Positions 45,755-57,662 of a stretch of 64,000 nucleotides of DNA are shown one piece after another. Numbering within the stretch: the stretch's first letter is position 1; every line of letters starts with the position of its first letter. The position numbers were made by a program, and so were the translations under genes. This DNA comes from Toxonevra muliebris (Eukaryota > Arthropoda > Insecta > Diptera > Pallopteridae), in NCBI GenBank assembly GCA_963691655.1, contig OY829329.1:18552708-18616707 (forward strand). The letters are read 5' to 3'. The notes beneath the pieces were generated by a model. It searched no databases, was not told where the DNA came from, and worked only from the letters and a program-made list of their open reading frames with translations.

Positions 45755-47835
45755 GAGTAAACCAAAAAGCAAACCAAAAATCTGATAAAAATTTAGACAT
45801 AAATTTAAGCCAAAACTTAAAGCGGTATTCAGACGTAAATTCTAATAAAAATTCAGATCAAATTTAGTTTAAAATTCAAACTTAATTCAGTTCAAAATTC
45901 GAACCCAAATTTACACTACAATGGAGACTAAATTGTGACCAAAATTAAGTCAAAATTTGGACCAAAAACTAACCTGAAAATCTGACAAAATTTCAATTCA
46001 AAAATTTGACTTAAGTTCTGTTCAAAATTCAGACTAAAATTCAAACAAAAGTCAGACCAAAAATCAAATCGAAATTTTGACGAAATTCAGACAAAAATTC
46101 ATGGACAAATTCTGATTAAAATGTTTTCAATTTAAAATTCAGACCAAAAACCAGGCCAAAATTTTATAGAAAATTGAGACCAACATTCAGACTAAAACCG
46201 AGACTAAATTGTATGCAAAATTAAGTCCAAATTCAGACTAAAATTTAGAACGAAATTCAGTCTAAAACAGAGACCTAAATTTTTTTTAAAATTCAAGCCA
46301 AAATTTTGTCTAAAACCAAAAAGCAGGTCAAAACTATAAACTATATTAAACCGAATTCAGACTAAAGCCAAACTAAATACAAAAAGAAAAATCAGACCAA
46401 AATTGAGACCGAATTCAAACTTTTGTTTGAGATCGTAATTCAAACAAAATTTAAACCTAAATTCCGACCAATTTTCAGACTAAAATTCAACCAAAATTGA
46501 AACCGAAATTCAGACCAGATCTCAGGCAGCAAATCAGACTAAATTACGGATCCGAATACTGATCAAAACGCAGACAAAATTTGAAACTACGAGAACTGAA
46601 AATTGACGAATTTCGGAATAGAAAATATATGAAAATATATTGCTGGATTTTTTCTCAATTTTAGAAGACATCTTTATCGAAATATACAAAAACATGATAT
46701 GATATTTTTCGCTCGCAGAATATAATTCAATTTGAAAGCAAATCTGAACTCGTTTTTTCGGAATTAAAATCTCAATTGTAAACTAAATTAAATCAGAATT
46801 CAGACCAAAATTCAGCTAAAAAAATTAAACCTAAATTCAGACAAAAACTCGGACGAAATTCATCCAAAATTAAAACCACAAATCAGATCATAATTCAGAA
46901 TACTAGCGGGTCCTGGGGAGGGGGAGGAATAATAAAATAAAAATCTCATACATTTTTATGGTTGGCAAGACGACTGTGATAGTCTAGTGGGTAGCGCACT
47001 TTACTTTCAACCGAAAGGTTGTGGGTCTTGGTCTGGTGGTCAACTCTCATACCCTTTTTATATTAATGTCAATATGAAGTAAATAAGAACTATACAAAGG
47101 TGTAAAAGTGCATCACTTGGTAGGTTAATTGCCATACTATACATATTTGGGATCGGCGTTAAACTGTAAGTCCAATCATGTGGTATCACAATGTGCCGTT
47201 CTGGCCTAAATGTGTCTGTGAACGGCCTGTTAACCTAACCTTGATTGTTGGCCAAAAATAAAAAAAAGTTATAAAAGCCCAAAAAATTAAGCTATCACCG
47301 CCAGTAATGTTTGGATCCGCTAATGACTTAGTCTAAAATTCAAACCATAGTCAGACAGACCACAACTTAGACCCGAATTGTGTTCCAAACTCAGAAAAAA
47401 TGCAATCCAAAATTCAAACGAAATTCTAACCGAAATTCATATCAAAATTCAGGTCAAAAACCGGACCCGAACTCGGATCAAAATACAGACCAAACCCAGT
47501 CCAAAAATCAGATAAAATATCAGATCCAAGTTCATATCAAAATTTAGTCCAAAATTCTATCCAAAATTTAAGTGAAACTCGGATCAAAATTTTGATCAAA
47601 GCCAATCCAAAGTTAAGACCAAAAAGCAGATAAGCTTAGACCAAAATTTTGACTGATTTCAAACCAAACTCAAACCTAAATTGAGGCCAAATTCAAACTA
47701 AAACTCAGACCGCAATTCAAACCAAAATTTCCACCGAAATTCTGATCAAAATTCAGACTAAAACTCGGACTAAAACTCAAACGAAATTAAGATCATAAAT
47801 TAGAAGAAAAATTAGGTTAAAGGTTTTTCGACTCA
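45755..47835 (+). repeat. Degenerate AGACCAAAATTC minisatellite array, interrupted
   Basis: The longest array of the family: 45755-46565, 46785-46900 and 47330-47835, all in the same orientation. It is interrupted by about 200 bp of unique sequence and by a tRNA-SINE-like insert. Typical words are AAATTCAGACCAAAA and CAAAATTCAGACTAAA. Confidence 0.85.
46965..47255 (+). mobile_element. Possible tRNA-derived SINE
   Basis: TAGTCTAGTGGGTAGCGCA matches a pol III A box (TRGYNNARNGG), followed by a tRNA-like anticodon-arm region and a weaker B box (GGGTCTTGGTC). A body with no coding capacity follows, then CCTAACCTTGATTG and an A-rich tail. It lies within a minisatellite array, as an insertion would. 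The weak B box lowers certainty. Confidence 0.45.
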
Positions 47836-48805
47836 AACTGATTTAATTGCATTTTATATCACAGTAAAATAAATGAGATATTTTCCTGCAAATGTAAATT
47901 TATGTATATATCCTTATACACATACAATATATTTTTTATATCTCAAAAATATAAACAAGTTTATATACTTTAATCGTTCGTATATGACAATGTATTAGAC
48001 GCAAAACGTCAAGTGTATTTTGCTGTTTTTGTTTTTACAATAGACAAGAAGTGAAACTTACGATTTTTTTTTTCTAATTTCTGAATGAAAATATTTGCAA
48101 TGAAAGTGAGTAATAGATGTGGCTGTAGTTGTTGTATGTGCATTCATTGTGAAATGTGTATTTAGTTAGTACCTTCCCCCGCAAATGCATTGTTCATTCA
48201 ATTATATGGTGAATACTTAATTGCATACATACATACAATGTATAAGTATGTGTTAATGTGTTTACTTATGTACGTATGGCTTCATATACCATCATTAGTT
48301 TATTTTGTCTAAGTGGTAATGCAACTTCATATTACATTTCTGTTAAGGCATGTTAGTCAATAGTCAATTCATTCATAGTTCGTAGTCGGAAGTCATAGGA
48401 TCTCTCCAAATTATTCTATATATTATATTCTATATTATTATAGACCCTTAAGAAAAATGCAAAGGTGTATAGACCAATAATGTAGCAGAACATGCCCCCA
48501 AGTAAATTTCAAGTATAATTTAAAACCACAAATCTATATTAATATTAGCTCAGCTTCAACCATGCAAAAACCTGCAGATAAGTTTTTGAAACGCAATGAA
48601 TACTCATTAAAGTCTAAATATTATAAGTCATTCAAAATGTTAAGGCACTTTCTAAAATATTTCAGCTTTACATTTTCAATAAAGCTTTACACAAATGATA
48701 ATCAAAGCATATAACAGAAATAGACTTTCAAAATTTCAAAAGGTCTTTCAGATCCGCCCATTGTGAGGATATAAGTATATACATCAATATATAATTTTTT
48801 ATATA
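47836..48805. other. Unassigned AT-rich stretch
   Basis: CATA microsatellite near 48225; no gene or element recognised. Confidence 0.5.
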
Positions 48806-48807
48806 TA

Positions 48808-50080
48808 TTGGGAGTATGAATGTATAAACTCGTATTTTTTTCGTAATTTGGACATGTATTGTGAAAAAGTGATTATAAATTTATTCTTTAAAGTTTTGTC
48901 CATCGTTAGCCACAACCTTTTCCCATCTTTCTGGTAGCATACGGATTCCGCGTCGAAAGAACTCTTCATCTTTTGAGGCTATCCACAAATCGACCCATTT
49001 TTTGAGTTCTTCGAAAGAACGGAAGTGCTGCTTAGCCAGGTCATGTGTCATCGATCGGAACAAGTGGTAATCAGAAGGAGCAATGTCTGGAGAATACGGC
49101 GGGTGGGGTAGCACTTCCCATTTCAGCATTTCCAAGTATGTTTTTACTTGCCTTGCAACATGCGGCCGAGCATTGTCGTGCTGAAGAATAACTTCGTCGT
49201 GTCTATTCTCATATTCTATCCTCTTATCCTTTAATGCTCGGCTCAAGCGCATCAATTGTAGTCGGTAGCGGTCGCCAGTGATCGTTTCATTCGGTTTCAA
49301 CAGCTCATAATACACGAAACCTTTCATATCCCACGAAATACACAGCATGAGCTTGGATCCATGGATGTTCGGCTTTGCCGTTTATGTTGATGCATGTCCG
49401 GGCGGTCCCCATGATTTTTTACGCTTTGGGTTATCGTAACGTATCCACTTTTCATCGCCAGTCACAATACGATGCAGAAAACCCTTTCTTTTATGTCGTT
49501 CAATCAGCAGTTCACATGTGAAAAATCGTCGTTCGACGTCTCTCGACTTCAATTCGTACGGCACCCAATCTCCTTGCTTTTGAATCATTCCCAATGCTTT
49601 TAATCGTTTAGAAGTGGTTAATTGATCAACTCCTATAGATTCTGCAAGTTATTGTTGCGTTTGACATGAATCTTCTTCGAGTAATGCCTTCAATTCTTCA
49701 TCTTCGAACTTTTTCGGGCCGCTGTCTTCAACATCAAAATCACCACTTTTGAAACGGGCATACCACACCTGACACATTCTAACGTCTATAGCACAGTCAG
49801 GATAAGCTTCAGTGAGTAAACGATGTGCTTCAGTTGCGTTTTTCTTTAAATGGAAGAAGCAAATTAAAACTTCCCGCAAATGATGTTTTGTTGGCACGAA
49901 ATTCGACATTTTCAGCCATAGTAAAACACTTTTGTAAAATTATGAAAATTATTTGACAGATCAATTCCTATAGTATTTTTGGCGCTCTTCGAGATAGAGT
50001 AGCTGTCAATGTCAAAAAATGGCGCGTATGATAGATATGAAGTTAGTCACAATTACGAGTTTATACATTCATACTCCCAA
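48808..50080 (-). mobile_element. Mariner element (DD34D, irritans-like), full length
   Basis: Perfect inverted ends of about 27 bp (TTGGGAGTATGAATGTATAA...) at 48808 and 50080, flanked by TA on both sides (48806-48807, 50081-50082). Length is 1273 bp, normal for mariner. Internal sequence is well preserved. Confidence 0.95.
48881..49909 (-). pseudogene. Mariner transposase with two nonsense codons
   Basis: The minus-strand frame runs from ATG 49907-49909 to the stop at 48881-48883, 342 codons, in a single frame with no indels. The start MSNFVPTKHHLREVLICFFH leads to the helix-turn-helix (EAHRLLTEAYPD..., WYARFKSGDFDVED). WVPYEL corresponds to the WVPHEL motif, the first D is in VTGDEKW, the second in LQHDNARPH and the third in YSPDIAPSDYHLF (34 residues between). 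TAA codons interrupt it between CQTQQ and LAESIG and between GHAST and TAKPN. It belongs by motif to the irritans-type mariners. Confidence 0.95.
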
Positions 50081-50082
50081 TA

Positions 50083-52639
50083 TGTCCAGATGAAAGCTGA
50101 AAAATCCCGATATTTCTGACGGCCCCCCCCCCCCCCCCGAAATGTGGAAACTTTATTCTAATTTTTGAGATTGATTGCCAATGGATGGAGAAAAAGTCAA
50201 AATAAAATCTATTTAACGATCGGTTTTTTTTCTAAAAAGTCAAATATAAAAAATAAATTTGAAATCTTGGTTACACTATGCGATCAAATTCGATTTGTTT
50301 TCTTCGACATGAGGTTTGACTATGGATTCAAAAAGAGAAGGTGATACTGACCACTCCTGCATTCATAGTTTTTCTAGGTCAGTATCTGTTTTTGATTTAA
50401 AGTTTCGTCCTGAATCAGTTTGAAAAGTTTAAAAATTAATAAATATAGAAAAAATTATCGGATCCTTGTAAAATTAGACTTGCTTGAACCTCATTTTTTT
50501 CCTAAAACGTGACGTGATGGGAAGTTTTTGACCTTAGATTCGTGTTCAACGTGAAAAATTCTTTCGCAAAAACTCCATCTTATTAGCAAAACCCATGCAG
50601 TTTTAGGAGACAATTTTAAAATGGAATTAGTTTTTAACCCATTATTGCTCAGAGCATCATGACTAGAAAGATCTCTTTCAATGCTGTGACTTCACGAATT
50701 TAGGGAATATAAGCCAACCTCATCCGGGTTCCTTATCATTGATGGCACAAATTACCAATGGTGATCATTTGAAAAAATGAGCCTCTACTATTTTTGGTAA
50801 TTTTTTTGAGGTTGGGTACATCATCGGTAGTGGGAAGTCAATGAGTTAATGAAATTATGTCCCTCACGATAAAAAAAAAATGCATTTGAATGCACATTGA
50901 ATAACATTTATTTAAAAAAATTTAATTATTCTGTGAATTTTTTGTCACTTTTGGCCATTTTTTTGAGGTTAAGATTAAAAAATATCGGAAAATTTTTCCT
51001 AAAATTTTAATGTTAAAGGGTCCATCAAAAGTATCACCGATTTAATTTATTGTATTTAAAAATCGGTTTGATAAAAATTATTAATGAATATTTTCTTCGA
51101 ATGAAAAAATATTGATTTTAAAACTGCATTTGATAATTTTCAAATTATTAGGTTTTATCTAGTTAAAAGAGCAGGGTAAACCCTGCATACATTTTTTGAA
51201 GTAGTTTATGGAAATTTATTACATTTGAAATGGTAAATTCATTTCATTAAAATATCAAACTTTACGTAAAAATTATGATTAAACAGGTCTCGATACATTT
51301 TTCACAAACTACAGCTGACCAAACTTAAAAAAAAACGTATGGAAAAATAGGCAAAGAGTGTGTTCCCCAATTTTATTGTTTTTAACTTAAGACCACTTCT
51401 AAAATAATATTTTTATACTAATTATTAATAATAATTAATAATAATAACTAATAATTTATTTCTCATGATTTTCTGTACGAGTATGTATACTTCGCTCCGC
51501 GGTTGGTCACCTCATTTTCTTGGGGTATACCAATTATAAAATACACAACAAATTTTTTTTTATATATTGTTGTTTTAATGCTGAAATATTATATTGAGGA
51601 TTTCTTCTCCGAAAATTTTCAAATCACGATTTCTGGTACCTGTTCTGAATGGGTTAATTATATTTATATGCTACGCCTGCTCTTGGATATTAGAAAGTTT
51701 CCTTCAAGGTGAATTTTAATACCTTGTAATGTACCTAAAAAACACAAATAAAAAAAAAAAACTAACTGCCTTGAAATTATCATTCTGCAAACCATCTTCA
51801 ACTTTTGACACATAGTTGACATATTAAACTCCCTCTAAGTTGAAACTTATACCCATTGAAGCCTTAACTTTTCAGCAGTAGTATGCTACCATACATGCCA
51901 CTTGACTTGTGGTGGCAATGGCAATATAAAATCATTTTGTTTGATTGATTCTACATGTACCCCCTTTTACAATAGTTATAATTCAAAAAACGAAACACAG
52001 AAATGGGCAAAAAAATAAAAAAATTGTCATAGACGAGTACTTTATGTACATACCTAAAACGTTCATTCATTCTTTCCTACCATAGAATATTGTTGACATT
52101 TTTAGTTAGTTGGTATTTCATTTCAATTGTAAACATATCATATAGTTCCCAAGAGAACTTTTACATTTTTAATGTGATTTTAAACGATTTATGAGGCTTT
52201 TTGAATTTATTATTAGTTTTTAGTTTAGTTTTTATTAGTACAAGTTGTACCTAGGTATTTCTAGTTAAATTGTTCATTTATTGCCCGTAGTTATATTTTT
52301 GTTTTGTTTTTTTTTTTTTATTGATTTTCAAGTTGAAAAGTTTGTTAATTTCAAGTGAAATGTTATATATATATATTTGTACTTACCTACATATTTACAC
52401 TGTTGGTTGGGTACTTTCCAAGTTTGTAATTATGTATCACCAATAAAATGCAGTTTTTCCATGCCACAATTCAGTTATTCATTGAGAATATATAATTAAG
52501 TCATTAACGGAATTTGAAAATTTTAAATTTCTAGTAGTTGAAAACAATAAAACAGTAAAGTAATTTAGTTTAATTTTACTAGAAGAGTTACTAGGGAATT
52601 CAAGAGATTTTGAAGTAGTGAGTCAAAAGTATAAAGAAC
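50083..52639. other. AT-rich region, no gene seen
   Basis: Contains a 16-base poly-C run (50123-50138), many T tracts and a TA microsatellite (52365). A 69-codon ORF at 51503-51712 has no recognised homology. Confidence 0.5.
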
Positions 52640-53265
52640 GTTTTTAACTGATTAATAACACAAAATCGTTAAATTTCTTTATTTTCATAAATTTTTATTG
52701 GTTTTTTTGCGATGTTGCCAAATTTCAAAAACCTGAACTTTGGCAACATCGTATAGAATAATTCATTTTTAATTGATTAATACTACAAAATCGTTAAATT
52801 TCTTTATTTTCATAAATTTTTATTTTTTTTGCGATGTTGCCAAATTTCAAAAACTGAAGTTTGGCAGCCTTGTATATAATAATTAATTTTTAACTGATTA
52901 ATAACACAAAATCGTTAAATTTCTTTATTTTCATAATTTTTTTTTTTGTTGGCGATGTTGCCAAATTTCAAGAAGCCCGAATTTTGGCAACATCGTATAT
53001 AAAAATTCATTTTTAACTGATTAATAACACAAAATCGTTAAATTTCTTTATTTTCATAAATTTTTATTTATTTTGCGATGTTGCCAAATTTCAAAAAGGC
53101 CTGAACTTTAGCAACATCGTATATAATAATTCATTTTTATCTGATTAATAATACAATATCGTTAAATTTCTTTATTTTCATAAATTTTTATTTTTTTTGC
53201 AATGTTGCCAAATTTCCAAAAGACCTGAACTTTGGTAACATCGTATATAATAATTCATTAATTAT
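52640..53265. repeat. Tandem array of five ~123-bp units, each with a hairpin
   Basis: The marker GATTAATA recurs at 52650, 52775, 52896, 53019 and 53143 (spacing 121-125). Each unit reads ACTGATTAATAACACAAAAT, CGTTAAATTTCTTTATTTTC, a T-rich tract, then GCGATGTTGCCAAATTTC, a short loop, and TTTGGCAACATCGTATATAA. The two GTTGCCAAA / TTTGGCAAC parts form a hairpin of about 14 bp in most units. Not coding. Confidence 0.92.
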
Positions 53266-53479
53266 GATCGCTGTTATTGTTCACTGATGATACAACAATG
53301 TAGGTTAGTAGCTGATAACTATCTATACTGTGTAACAGGTAAAAATCAAATTGAGATTTAAAAAAAGATTCAGATTACCTTATGTTAAATTTGGATAGTT
53401 CTGAGAAACAAAAACGACTTAAAATAGTAGGTAATATTTTTTCATAATACATGTTTGGTGCTTGAGAGAAAGCAGTAAC

Positions 53480-53835
53480 ATCAACCTTATCTCCCTTTTA
53501 CTTTATTTTGGGGTTTATTCGATAAAAATTTTTTGGGATGACCTTACAGAACAGGCGGTAAAGAAAAGTAATGAACGGTCTTCCGGAAACATATACCTTA
53601 TAGAAGAAGGAGTACCCAAACAGTAAAACGTTACCAGCCCTAACATTGTAGGGCATAGTTAACAACTCCAAATGTCGAAATGGTTTAAATTTGAAAACTA
53701 TATAAAAATAAATAACAGAATACATAGAAAATGTGGAAAAAATCAAAAACTTCTTCGAAACTCCTACGGGACTCCAACCTGCATATCCTGGCTCAAACAC
53801 CTGCATTCTAAACCAAGCGCCTTGGGATGAAAACT
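53480..53835 (-). mobile_element. Possible tRNA-derived SINE
   Basis: Read on the minus strand from about 53835: GGCGCTTGGTTTAGAATGCA (A-box-like), then GGTTGGAGTCC near 53778, a good B box (GGTTCRANTCC), 50-60 bases apart as in a tRNA promoter. A 300-bp non-conserved body and an A-rich end (AATAAAGTAAAAG) follow. The open frame of 102 codons over it is taken as incidental. Confidence 0.4.
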
Positions 53836-53839
53836 AGTG

Positions 53840-54499
53840 TCAGATTTCTCAGTTATACAAGAAGCAATCGGTGTTATTCTTTCCTATATAAATATAAAGC
53901 ATGTTTTGTTTTTGCATTATATAAGAGATTGAGAACGAAAGCAGTCTCAGATTTTTATATGGAGCAAAAGTGAATTATATTAAAAGTAAAAGCAAAAATG
54001 GTAAACGATTCTTTTAGAGCAAAATCGGCACAGCGTCTTAAACCTTGTTTTACTTTTGCACTAAACGACACTTGTTCTGTTTTTGCTCTAATGTAAAATT
54101 ATCCTACTTTAATTAGTACCAACGAACAACAATCATTTTTTTTCATACCATTTTATATATAAAGTTTTCAGAAAATACTCTTTACAAAGAAGAGCCTGAA
54201 AGTATGCAAGGCTATTGGCAGTGTTAACCAAATTTATTGTATGATACTGATGGAAATTTACGAGCACAGAATTCCGCCTCACTAAACTATTTTTTGTTCA
54301 GCGCTTTTTCGAGTTTGTTGTAAAAAAACAGAAGCGATATGTGAGAGTGGAAGTTAAAGAAATCATTTTCTTTTTAAGATATTTTAAGGATATGCACAGA
54401 TACGGTCAAAATAATAGTATATGGCAAAATGGCATAAGCGAAAACGTTAATATCAAGCAAACAATACTTTTTAATGATATATTTATTTATATATTGAAT
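53840..54499. other. Unassigned stretch
   Basis: Includes an inverted pair around 53985-54085 (AAAGTAAAAGCAAAAATG and CTTGTTTTACTTTTGC words). No gene recognised. Confidence 0.4.
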
Positions 54500-55013
54500 A
54501 GTTATGGCAACAGAAGCACATCCGATTCTACAGGATTCCACAGCCCAGAGTATTTTGTCCAGGGAAGAGAACCAAGGCTACCTAGAGCGCTACATATATG
54601 ACGAACGTACAACCGGCACGAGACGTACCCCCAAACAACCAACGGACAAAGGAGAATATCTGTAGGATATGTTCGACCTGGTCTTGCGGAACATAGAGTT
54701 GGGAAGCCTAACATTATAATTTAAGGAGACGTTAATGGTCCCCTAACGTGGGCCAACTGGTAATGGTCAGGCAACACCATAGTCTTTTACATCACCGCCA
54801 TTGTACAGCTAAAATCGGATACAGACAAACAAGTTCGAATTACTCATATTAGTGACCTCAAGGCTTATCAAAAAAAAAGGATAAAATTTCGGCGTCCCAA
54901 AACAAAGGACGAAAAAAAAAATGGGGGGAAGGGGGGAATTAAAAATTATCTAGAACAACTGTTATTTAACGGGATAAACTTAAGAGTTTACCATTACCGA
55001 ATTTATCAAGATA

Positions 55014-56196
55014 AGGAGTGAGATCGAAAAGATCTTAACATATATAAAATTCAATAATTTTTAAACGGTTGATCTTAGAGTTTTGATTTTTTTTTATTTA
55101 ATTGATAATATTTTACAAATTACAGAAAAATATAACTTTTATAGTTCTAACCACTATTTATGAACTCGTGGATCTTTTTTGGTGTGCCTCCTATTAGAGA
55201 TTTGATAGTTGTTTCAGACACCTTTTTGGAACAGTTTGCCCATCTCCTTTTAAAATCTTCGATATTTTAGTACACCTTTTTTGTGGTCTTTAAGTTTCTT
55301 TTCACAAGAATCCAATATCTCTCCACTGGTCTTAGCTCCGGACAATTTGGAGGATTGGCCTCTCTTGGTACAAAAACTATGTTATTACTTTGGTACCACT
55401 CCAGAGCTTTCTTGCCGTAGTGACATGATGCCAAATCGGTCCAAAAATATGTGGACACATTGTGCTCTCTTATGAAAGGAAGAAGTCCATTTTGATGTAT
55501 ATTTCGGTATTTATAGAGCTCACTGTAACAAATGACTTGCTTCTTTTGCCGCAACTGCATATAGCTTGCCATACCCGGAAGCTGCGTGAAATCTGCCAGT
55601 GTATACGTTTCGTCGTCCATTATACAACATGAATATTTTTGTATGAAATTCGATTTTAATTTCCGAGCCCTACTTTTGGCGTCTAATTTTTTTGCAGCAT
55701 TCCTGTCTGGAACTTTTTGGACTTTGTATGTTTTCAAACCTGCATTGGCTTTAACTTTTCGCACCAAATAGTCAGAGCACTGTGCTAACCGGGCAGCTTT
55801 TCTACCAAATGTGCTTGGAGATCTTTTCAATATGCTTTCTATTTTCCTGGCTTTCCCAATATCATGTGGTCCTTGTTTTCTTCCCGAACCAGGTTTCCTA
55901 TAGATGGTCAAATTCTCCTGAAACTGTTTAATAACATTGGACACAGTTTGACGGTAGACCTTCAATTCTTTGGCCAATTTTTTGTAGGACCAATTTGGAT
56001 TTTTTTTTGAAATTTTTTAATAGTTTTAAGACGTATTTCTTTTTCTTCACTCATTTTGATCAAGCTCACAATAAATCAACATGTTTGTCATTAAAAATAA
56101 CAAATGACATATTTTTCAAAGATAACTAGATCAAAGAAATTTTTGAAAAAAATTATTAGGTAAAACGTGTGTTAAGATTTTTTCAATCTCACTCCT
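55014..56196 (-). mobile_element. DD37E transposon, copy 1 (best preserved)
   Basis: Inverted ends AGGAGTGAGATCGAAAAGAT / AGGAGTGAGATTGAAAAAAT (inward) continue to ATCTTAACA, flanked by TA at 55012-55013 and 56197-56198. Length is 1183 bp. It is inserted in the protease-like pseudogene. Related relics are at 28200-30084 and 42395-43308. Confidence 0.92.
55147..56054 (-). pseudogene. DD37E transposase with one frameshift and one nonsense codon
   Basis: The ATG at 56052-56054 opens MSEEKEIRLKTIKKFQKK; a one-base shift near 56005 moves into the main frame (KLAKELKVYRQTVSNVIKQF, a helix-turn-helix). Then SGRKQGPHD, a second DNA-binding helix region (LAQCSDYLVRKVKAN), KTYKVQKVPDRNA, and the first catalytic D in CIMDDETY. 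The second D is in YFWTDLASCHYG and the final E in NCPELRPVERYW, with 37 residues between. A TAA at 55267-55269 cuts the frame; 39 more codons then read through to a TAG at 55147-55149. Motifs fit the DD37E group described from mosquitoes. Confidence 0.92.
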
Positions 56197-56769
56197 TACT
56201 AGGTATTTCCTATTACATCATCAAAATATTCAAATCGATCAACGAAATTAATGAACTGACAATCAAATTATCAAGCGTCGAAGAAGAAGTAGTGGGAACG
56301 ACGAAGCCACTATACTTATACCCACCTGATCAGAGCGAAAATGCAGTATTCCGGGAGGACATCTATCGATTGAACGAAAACCGGTTCCTGAATGACACCA
56401 TCATCAACTCAAACCTTCGGTTCGTCCAAGGTGTTACTTGAACGCGTCAAGTCAGAAGTTGTACGTATAGTATTCGATATGTAAATCTATACGCTTTTTG
56501 GCTGCCGAAGGAGTGGGTCCGATACTAGATCGGTATCAGCGGATAGACCGGTGGGTGTGAGGCAAAGAATCGCAGATTATGGTCGGAGTATTGGTGCCAG
56601 TAAACGAAAAATAAAAACCGACTGATTGCTCCTGGTCATTGGGACCACTGATGGATAGTCGTACAACGTACATGTTCTAGCAGTAGACTCCAAAGCGGGA
56701 GACGCACGAGCGCGAAATGGGTGTATGTAGCCCATAAATCGCAAACAAAAGAAGCAAACCGGTAGCAGA

Positions 56770-57655
56770 ATTTGCCCCGCTGATAATACAAGCCAGGCGA
56801 TGTAGCCTTAATGTTAGCCGAGCCACACAGAACCGGCCCGGTAAGGCATCACATGAATAAGTGGTGTGATCCCAAAAAAAAAAATACCGTTACCTTATTC
56901 AAAGTAACAACAACAAAAGTATTCAGTAGAAAAATACTTCCACGGCATCGGAGGTACTGAAAAGAGGTGGCATTTCAGGTTTTTACCACTTGCCCACTGT
57001 TGTAAGTAGCTCCAATCAGTTTCGGGGTCTCTTATTCAGGACACTATAGCAGGTTCAAGGAATTTGTGATCAGCAATTAGCTCCTGGCAGTGCAGTTGTC
57101 TTCCTTCTTAAATGAGACTTGTGAAAGGGGGTTGAGATTTCAGATGGGTTCCAACACCATCGTTTACGTCGGTTGACTTTCTAAGGTTTTCCGAACGACC
57201 GGCTCCAGCGCTTACAAATCCCAGGTCACCGCGGAGACGTGCATATATATATTAAAACTCACGAGCAGTAATCGCTAGAACTGAAAAAGTTTGGGGATCA
57301 TCATAAAATAAACCGAGGTTCCTTTTCAGGGGTGAGGCACTTTAATAGATATACCCCACAGTTGCCATCATTGGCGTTGCCATCCAGCGGCCAATATCGG
57401 CATTTTATTATTAAAAATAAATCAAAAATAAGGAATTTCAACAAGAGACAAAAGGTTTACATTGTTTGAAACGACCCTGAAATTCGCTAAGTTTACCCCA
57501 ACTATAAATTTATGTCGTCCCACAGTTAAAACTTTGAAACACTAGAATACGTTAAAATAAAGCCAGTGCTTGCCAACACTTTTTACTGATTCAGTTCAAT
57601 GTGATTCCAGAAAATAAACGAACTGTCGGATAAGTTAGCAATGTTGACTTCTAAG
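56770..57655. other. Unassigned stretch
   Basis: Less AT-rich than average and possibly a continuation of the decayed protease-bearing sequence. No further motif recognised. Confidence 0.35.
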
Positions 57656-57656
57656 A

Positions 57657-57662
57657 TTTATT
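57657..57662 (-). terminator. Candidate polyadenylation signal of the rolling-stone-like gene
   Basis: AATAAA on the minus strand about 220 bases after the stop codon at 57881. Position is plausible for a 3' untranslated end; no other support. Confidence 0.3.

Larger units (their letters stand above)
54500..56760 (+). pseudogene. Decayed SUMO-protease-like (C48, SENP6/7-type) sequence split by a transposon
   Basis: To the right of the DD37E insertion, 56240-56440 encodes KPLYLYPP, EDIYRL and NENRFLNDTIIN, matching the N-terminal edge of the Ulp1/SENP catalytic domain (L-Y-P, E-F-L-N-D-x-I-I). Farther on (56540-56660), after stops and frame changes, DRYQRIDRWV and VGVLVPVNEK resemble the W-R...F-V-P-V/L-N segment before the catalytic histidine; the usual H-W reads C-S-W. 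To the left, 54780-54925 encodes ITAIVQLKSDTDKQVRITHI in the same direction, which may be an upstream part but was not recognised. Multiple stops, so not functional. It could be a retrocopy, an old gene or a protease carried by a transposon. Confidence 0.5.

Noticed and set aside
46975..47050. Functional tRNA gene
   Set aside because: The A box is good but the T-arm/B box is poor, and no proper acceptor stem could be paired. A SINE-type relic is the better call.
53498..53806. 102-codon minus-strand ORF as a gene
   Set aside because: No homology recognised. It overlaps a sequence with pol III B-box-like signal and an A-rich tail, so a SINE is more likely.
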